The notes under the pieces: generated by a model
Database searches by the model: none
What the model saw: the letters and a program-made list of their open reading frames with translations, nothing else
Told to the model about the DNA's origin: nothing
Position numbers and translations under genes: made by a program
Part shown: positions 59,712 through 64,000 of the stretch, piece by piece
Position numbering within the stretch: the stretch's first letter is position 1
How the letters are laid out: the number at the start of each line of letters is the position of its first letter
Origin: JAOUGY01 sp963792365
GTDB lineage: Bacteria; Actinomycetota; Acidimicrobiia; Spongiisociales; ZC4RG35
Reading direction: 5' to 3'
Assembly (NCBI GenBank): GCA_963792365.1
Contig: CAWBVW010000009.1
Span: 62,001-126,000 of the forward strand
DNA: 64,000 nt

Positions 59712-59902
59712 GCCCCCTGTTTCGATGGTCTCGACATGCAGTCGGTTCGACGAACGCTGAGTCTGCGCGAAAGAGCGGGGTGCCGACTCCGCCCTTCGAC
59801 TACGTCGAGCGCGATCTGATCTGCGCGGACGGGTACCGGTGATTCGCAACCTGGCGCGATCGGGTCGAATGGCGACCGTCCTACCGATCGACGCCGGTGG
59901 AC

Positions 59903-60481
59903 TCAGGCGAGGTCGGCTGAGGCAAATGGGACGCTGAACGCCCGGCAATAGATGAGGACCGACGCAAAAGTGTCGGCGTCGAGGTCAGCGGGGAGTTCGT
60001 AGTTCTGGTTTCCGACGTTTCCCTTCAGTGCGCCGATGTCGATCATCGAGCCGTCACCGAGCACGAGATTGACCCGCAGGTCGGGCCCATTGGTGACATC
60101 GAACTCGTCGAACCGGAGAATCAGGGTGTCATCGAGCTCGAAGATCATGGCTGAGCCCGATCCCCGGTGAACCGCATCGAACCCGACGAAGTCACCTGCG
60201 GCGATCGGAGACGGGGCGACGACGGCAGCCGGGGCCACTCCCGAATCGGCCTCCCCGGCCGGGACCGAATCGTCAGTACCGGAATCCCCGGTGCCGGCCT
60301 GATCCTGTTGGGTCAGTTCGATCTGCGGCAGCGCCTCGTCGACCACATCGTCGATGAACAGCGGAGAACCCAGCCACCAGCCCGCGCCCAGGATCGGGAT
60401 GACGGCGAGCCAGAGCCACCGCCGGCGAGACGACCTCGTGGTGTCGTCGGGTGCGGCGGTCGGGGAACTCGTGGATGTCAT
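59903..60481 (-). CDS. Membrane-anchored DM13-domain protein
   Basis: A 192-residue protein. A short basic N-terminus (TTRSSRRR) leads into one membrane helix (WLWLAVIPILGAGWWLG), a low-complexity Asp/Ala/Val linker (about residues 50-100), and a C-terminal DM13 domain (FVGFDAVHRGSGSAMIFELDD, LRFDEFDVTNGPDLRVNL, GALKGNVGNQNYELPADLD, SVLIYCRAFSVPFASA). DM13 is a fold linked to redox or electron transfer in extracytoplasmic proteins. The cysteine in IYCRAF is the conserved one. The ATG at 60481 has AAAGG nine bases upstream. The gene is monocistronic. Confidence 0.82.
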   Translation of the reverse strand: MTSTSSPTAAPDDTTRSSRRRWLWLAVIPILGAGWWLGSPLFIDDVVDEALPQIELTQQDQAGTGDSGTDDSVPAGEADSGVAPAAVVAPSPIAAGDFVGFDAVHRGSGSAMIFELDDTLILRFDEFDVTNGPDLRVNLVLGDGSMIDIGALKGNVGNQNYELPADLDADTFASVLIYCRAFSVPFASADLA

Positions 60482-60613
60482 GATCGGCCTTTCACGTCGG
60501 TCGCCACGCACAACCTGACCGGAGCCGGCGCCCTTCCCGGATGCAGGTGAACAATCACGAAACCGATGCGAAGCGACCACGCCACTGGCGCGGCCGCGAT
60601 CGAATGGCTCGAC

Positions 60614-61627
60614 TCAGCCCCGTCGCCGGCTGTTTCGACGCGCCGGGGCGGCCGACAGAACGTGGGCGTCGAGCCGTTGCTCGATCTCGGCGCGGTCGGG
60701 CCGCTGGCCATCGGTGCCCCGATCCACGGCTTCACGGATCGCCTCGGTGTGATCCGGGGTCGATCCGCAGCAGCTGCCGATCACCCTCGCGCCCGACCTG
60801 ATGGCAAGCTCGACATACTCGCCCATCTGATCGGGTCCAACCGGATATACGAGGCGATCGGTCTCATAGAGAGGCAGTCCGCAGTTGGCCTTGGTCACCG
60901 GAATGGCATCGGCGGCCACCGCCGAGATGTCGAAGACGGCTGCCACACCGTCACCGGGGCCAATTCCGCAGTTTGCGCCGATCGAAACGGGTCGATGTTC
61001 GTGTGCCTGCCACCACTGCCCGAGCTGGGTGGCTGAGAGCCCCATCATCGTTCGACCGTTGGTGTCGAAGCTCAAGGTCGCCGACACCGGAGCGTCGAAC
61101 CGGCTGGCGGCGTCGACCGCGGCGTTCAGCTCCTCGAAGGAGGAGAGCGTCTCGATCCAGATGACGTCGGCGCCTTCGGCCACCACGGCAGCCATCTGTT
61201 CGGCGAATATCTCCACCCCGTCATCGTGACTCAACGGACCCAGAGGTTGAAACAGGTCACCGGTGGGTCCGATCGAGGCGGCGACGACGACCTCACGTTC
61301 GGCGAGGTCGGAGGCGCGCCTCGCGATCGAAACGGCACGCCGGTTCAGTTCCTCGACCCGTCCCTCCAGGCGGTGCAGCATGAGGCGCCGGCGGGTCCCA
61401 CCGAACGTATTCGTCAGAATGACGTCGGCTCCCGCTTCGATGAATCGACGATGGACCTTCTCGATCAGATCGGGTTGCTCCACGTTGAGCATCTCGGGGC
61501 ATCCCCCGCCTTCGAGCCCGAGAGAGAAGAGCGTCGTGCCCATGGCGCCGTCGGCCACCAGCACACCACGTTCGTCCAGGAGCCGCTCGTAGGTGCTCGA
61601 ACACTCGGACTCTGATGTGTCAGACAT
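60614..61627 (-). CDS. Homocysteine/betaine-type S-methyltransferase
   Basis: A 337-residue zinc-dependent homocysteine methyltransferase. It has VLVADGAMGTTLFSLGLEGGGCPE at the N-terminus, and zinc ligands come from a cysteine in GANCGIG and the adjacent pair in GSCCGSTPDH. This is the family of BHMT, MmuM and the N-terminal half of MetH. The methyl donor (betaine or S-methylmethionine) cannot be told from sequence, though neighbouring betaine genes favour betaine. GGAGG lies five bases before the ATG at 61627. Its 5' leader holds alternative hairpins. Confidence 0.82.
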   Translation of the reverse strand: MSDTSESECSSTYERLLDERGVLVADGAMGTTLFSLGLEGGGCPEMLNVEQPDLIEKVHRRFIEAGADVILTNTFGGTRRRLMLHRLEGRVEELNRRAVSIARRASDLAEREVVVAASIGPTGDLFQPLGPLSHDDGVEIFAEQMAAVVAEGADVIWIETLSSFEELNAAVDAASRFDAPVSATLSFDTNGRTMMGLSATQLGQWWQAHEHRPVSIGANCGIGPGDGVAAVFDISAVAADAIPVTKANCGLPLYETDRLVYPVGPDQMGEYVELAIRSGARVIGSCCGSTPDHTEAIREAVDRGTDGQRPDRAEIEQRLDAHVLSAAPARRNSRRRG

Positions 61628-61651
61628 ATGTCCTCCGCTGCTGGCGTCAAA

Positions 61652-61760
61652 CCTGCGGGCGACGGTCAACGAGAAGAACCGCCTGGCAACTCCCGTCGTG
61701 AGACGGGTCCGGGCGGTTCGGAAACCGCCGCTTTAGCTGCATTTCTTGAGCGCCCGCAAG
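61652..61760 (-). promoter_or_regulatory. Structured leader of the homocysteine methyltransferase gene with mutually exclusive stems
   Basis: On the minus strand, CTTGCGGGCG (61760-61751) can pair with CGCCCGCAGG (61661-61652) to close the domain. Inside, the segment AACCGCC (61718-61712) can pair either with upstream GGCGGTT (61729-61723) or downstream GGCGGTT (61683-61677). A six-pair stem CCCGTC/GACGGG lies at 61692-61707. Two alternative partners are typical of a riboswitch or attenuator. I could not match it to SAM, SAH, cobalamin or THF classes. Confidence 0.5.
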
Positions 61761-61867
61761 CTGTCGATCAAATCGGCGCTTTCCGTTCCCGCCATCGTAG
61801 CTTCGGACCGACCGGCAGCAAGTACGGAGAACCCCCGTCGAGTGCGGTGCTCGTGTCAAGACCGGGG

Positions 61868-61915
61868 GTTCTTATGGGCTGTGGTCCGCCAAAATGGCGG
61901 AGGAAAATTCTGGGT
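61868..61915 (-). repeat. Dispersed 48-bp palindromic repeat, copy D
   Basis: On the minus strand AACCCAGAATTTTCCTCC, then GCCATTTTGGC with arms CCGCC/GGCGG, and CCACAGCCCATAAGAAC. It is the most diverged copy. It lies 9 bp after the stop of the enolase-superfamily gene, where it could terminate transcription, and completes the 297-bp intergenic region 61628-61924 with the structured leader. Confidence 0.75.
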
Positions 61916-61924
61916 TCGACGCCT

Positions 61925-63049
61925 TCATCCGTAGGTGGCGAGGTCGGTGAGGGTATCGGACAGGGCGTCCTCGTCGAGCGAAACACCGAGGCCCGGGGCG
62001 TCGGAGAGTTGCAGCCAACCGTTGGTCGCCTCGAGCGGAGTGTCGAGCATGAAGTCGCGGCGGTCGGGCGTCCAGGCCGGTGGGTCGAGCGGATACTCGA
62101 GGTAGGTGGTGCCGACCGTGCCGGCCGTCAGATGGGCGTTGGCTGCCAGTGCGAGGCCGCTCCCCCAGGTGTGGGGCGAGAACACGAACCCCGACTCGAC
62201 GACCAGGTGCGAGAGTTCGATCAGGCGTCCGAACCCACATGTCACCGCCACGTCGGGCTGGTACACGTCGAGGCTTCCGGCGTCGAGCATTGCGTGGAAC
62301 TCGTACCACTCTCGTGTCATCTCGCCGCCTGCCACCTTGACGCCGGTCTCTTGGCGGAGACGTCGCATCCCTTCGTGATCCGAGCGGTGGAGGGGTTCCT
62401 CCATCCAATATACGTCGAGCTCCCGTAGAGCTCTGGCGAGGTCGACCGCATCCTCGAAGCGCCAAGGCGGAGAGATGTCCCACGGCATACGCCAGCCGTG
62501 ATTGCAGTCGACCATGATCTCGAGGCGATCTCCGGCACGGTCCCGCACCGCCGCCACGACTTCCACGTCGGCCTCCAGGCCGGGGCGTCCGAGCCGCAGC
62601 TTGAGTGCCTCGAACCCAGCGGCGAGCACGGCATCGACCCGGTGCTGGACGTCGTCGATGGCCCAGAGCGAGCCGGTGGATGCGTACACGCGGACGCGAT
62701 CTCCTCGGCCACCCACCATGCTCCAGAGCGGCTCGTCACGAATCTTCCCCGCCAGATCCCACAGCGCCATGTCGAGCGGCCAGGGGCGGCCGTCGAAGAA
62801 GGCGACGTTCTCGAGCACGGATCCATGGCGACCCAGGTCCAGAGGATCCTCACCCACGAACAGGTCGGTGTAGTCGATCAGGCCGCGCATGGCATCCCCT
62901 GCACCAACGCCCACCCTTCCTTCGTTGTCGTACACGCGATAGACCGTGACCGGAAATGCTCGCCGTGGATTCGAGTCCCAGGCGGCATGGAATGGAGGGT
63001 CGAGCGGAAGCCGGTGAACGCTCATCTCGATCCTCGTGATGACGCTCAC
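61925..63049 (-). CDS. Enolase-superfamily dehydratase/racemase (mandelate racemase-like subgroup)
   Basis: A 374-residue enolase-superfamily enzyme. Active-site positions: K150-x-R152 (KLRLGR) in the first catalytic motif, metal ligands D181 (MVDCNHG), E217/E218 (MEEP) and E243 (AGGEM), and H293 (SPHTWGSG). The second lysine of the classical K-x-K pair is arginine, as in some acid-sugar dehydratases. The substrate is unknown. GTG at 63049 overlaps the stop of the alcohol dehydrogenase gene (GTGA), so the two enzymes probably act in one sugar-acid or diol pathway. Confidence 0.85.
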   Translation of the reverse strand: MSVITRIEMSVHRLPLDPPFHAAWDSNPRRAFPVTVYRVYDNEGRVGVGAGDAMRGLIDYTDLFVGEDPLDLGRHGSVLENVAFFDGRPWPLDMALWDLAGKIRDEPLWSMVGGRGDRVRVYASTGSLWAIDDVQHRVDAVLAAGFEALKLRLGRPGLEADVEVVAAVRDRAGDRLEIMVDCNHGWRMPWDISPPWRFEDAVDLARALRELDVYWMEEPLHRSDHEGMRRLRQETGVKVAGGEMTREWYEFHAMLDAGSLDVYQPDVAVTCGFGRLIELSHLVVESGFVFSPHTWGSGLALAANAHLTAGTVGTTYLEYPLDPPAWTPDRRDFMLDTPLEATNGWLQLSDAPGLGVSLDEDALSDTLTDLATYG

Positions 63050-64000
63050 GGGCGTCCCCACCACCGGGAGACCATCATCGCCAATTCGAGCCAGTCGAGG
63101 TCACCAGGGGGCCGGGCATTGACCAGCGCCATCGAACGGTTCTCCACCGATTGCATCTCGGCGGCGAGCGCGACCGGATCGATGTGGTCTGCTCGAAAAG
63201 GGCGTGTCACCGAGTCGAAGCCCACCCGATCGAACAACTCGTCGATGACCTCGACGAGCTCGTGGGCATGACGTCGTCCGGCAGCCACGGCCAGCGCTTC
63301 GAAACTCCGCTCGTGGGAACTCATGCTCCACCCGATCGTGGCTCGGAGAGCCAGCGCAACCGCCAATCCGTGCGGGATTCGGCTGAACGCCGCCAACGCA
63401 TGCCCGACGCAGTGGGCCAACGCCGTTCCGCTGCGGTCGATGGCCACCCCCGCCGACGTTGCGGCGAGCATCATCTCGAGCCGCGCCCGACGGTCATCGG
63501 GGGCGGTCACGACACGGGGTAGCGCATCCACGATGGCCGTCACCGAAGCGACGGCTGCGCGCTCCGAGACCCCGTCGGCGACGGTGTTGGACGCCGCTTC
63601 CACCGCGTGAACGAATGCGTCCAGACCGGACGCGATTGTTGGGAGCGAGGGAAGTCCGATCGTGAGACCGGCATCCACCACAACCGTGTCCACCCTCAGG
63701 GCGTCGTCCCAGAGCCACGTCTTGCGCCCTCCGTTGCTCACCACGCAGGTGCGGGTCGCCTCGGCACCTGCACCCGCAGTGGTGGGGACGGCGATCGTCG
63801 CCGCTCCACGCCGAAGTGGGGCATTCGAGAGCAGGTGCGCCGACACGTCGGTGTCCGCCTGCACGAGCGTGGCGGCGATCTTGCCGGTGTCGATGGTGCT
63901 GCCACCGCCCACCGCGATGATCGTCTGCGGTCGGAGTCCGCGGGCCTCGTCAACGACCCGACGCACCCCATCGACGGTGGGTTCCCCAGGATCGGTCGTG
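63046..64000 (-). CDS. Iron-containing alcohol dehydrogenase (N-terminus outside window)
   Basis: Partial group III (iron-containing) alcohol dehydrogenase; the coding frame runs off the end of the window, and about 317 residues are visible. The frame before the internal GTG reads DPGEPTVDG, the family's EPT segment, so 63966 is not the real start. The NAD-binding motif is IIAVGGGSTIDTGK. Metal ligands are in GLDAFVHAVE (D and H) and in LAHCVGHALAAF...IPHG (two H). It overlaps the enolase-superfamily gene and may be a lactate/maleylacetate-type reductase, but the substrate is not determined. Confidence 0.85.
   Translation of the reverse strand, partial: TTDPGEPTVDGVRRVVDEARGLRPQTIIAVGGGSTIDTGKIAATLVQADTDVSAHLLSNAPLRRGAATIAVPTTAGAGAEATRTCVVSNGGRKTWLWDDALRVDTVVVDAGLTIGLPSLPTIASGLDAFVHAVEAASNTVADGVSERAAVASVTAIVDALPRVVTAPDDRRARLEMMLAATSAGVAIDRSGTALAHCVGHALAAFSRIPHGLAVALALRATIGWSMSSHERSFEALAVAAGRRHAHELVEVIDELFDRVGFDSVTRPFRADHIDPVALAAEMQSVENRSMALVNARPPGDLDWLELAMMVSRWWGRP

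Noticed and set aside
61905..61930. A tRNA T-arm-like GGGTTCGAC near the end of repeat copy D.
   Set aside because: No acceptor or anticodon stem fits around it, and the same GGGTT belongs to the dispersed repeat.

Overview
The window reads as chromosomal DNA of a high-GC, aerobic actinobacterium. Supporting signs are GTG/TTG starts, GTGA/ATGA gene overlaps, nickel superoxide dismutase with its SodX protease, a CGNR regulator, an LtrA-family protein and many short actinobacterial membrane proteins. The overall look resembles Acidimicrobiia, but no rRNA or other taxonomic marker is present, so this placement is an inference. No tRNA, rRNA, CRISPR array or insertion sequence was recognised.

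Region 1 (1-12.2 kb) is mostly housekeeping: a class III aminotransferase cut by the window edge, an M48 peptidase, an EamA exporter, metG, the divergent sodN/sodX pair, formate-tetrahydrofolate ligase (fhs), an LtrA protein and a short-chain dehydrogenase. Region 2 (12.7-17.3 kb) is an NAD-linked molybdenum/tungsten formate dehydrogenase operon. Its catalytic gene contains an in-frame UGA that I read as selenocysteine. The subunit usually called alpha is split into two polypeptides encoded at opposite ends of the operon. Region 3 (17.4-22.3 kb) holds a CGNR regulator with a TTACAG-repeat control region, a pabB-pabC fusion, typA and a small YjfB-like gene.

Region 4 (22.3-56.1 kb) is a methylamine/betaine catabolic island. 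It carries two non-pyrrolysine MttB-type corrinoid methyltransferases, two dimethylglycine/sarcosine dehydrogenase-like flavoproteins with GcvT domains (one followed by etfB-etfA), a complete dipeptide-type ABC importer, a rearranged soxA-soxG-soxB-soxD sarcosine oxidase set, an Old-Yellow-Enzyme-type N-demethylase and an MFS carrier. It also contains a tight operon: corrinoid protein, DUF1638 protein, 'virulence factor' domain protein, methyl-THF methyltransferase, RACo-type activator, MttB and MetF-like reductase, followed by an IclR regulator. A GntR regulator sits divergent to the dehydrogenase-etf operon.

The genes form a coherent route. Quaternary amine methyl groups pass through MttB and the corrinoid protein to THF as methyl-THF, which MetF can oxidise to methylene-THF. 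Secondary and tertiary N-methyl groups enter directly as methylene-THF through GcvT-type flavoproteins. Fhs can run in reverse to give formate plus ATP, and formate dehydrogenase yields CO2 and NADH. FolD and selenocysteine machinery would have to lie outside the window. A betaine-homocysteine-type methyltransferase at 60.6-61.6 kb gives a further link to methyl metabolism.

Region 5 (56.2-64 kb) has an unknown gene, a SAM methyltransferase, a divergent QueA paralogue with an SDR gene behind a MerR-type promoter, a DM13 protein, the homocysteine methyltransferase with a structured leader, an enolase-superfamily enzyme and an iron-type alcohol dehydrogenase cut by the window end. A 48-bp dispersed repeat occurs four times (34.7, 42.1, 43.2 and 61.9 kb). 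In two cases it supplies the last codons and stop of a gene.
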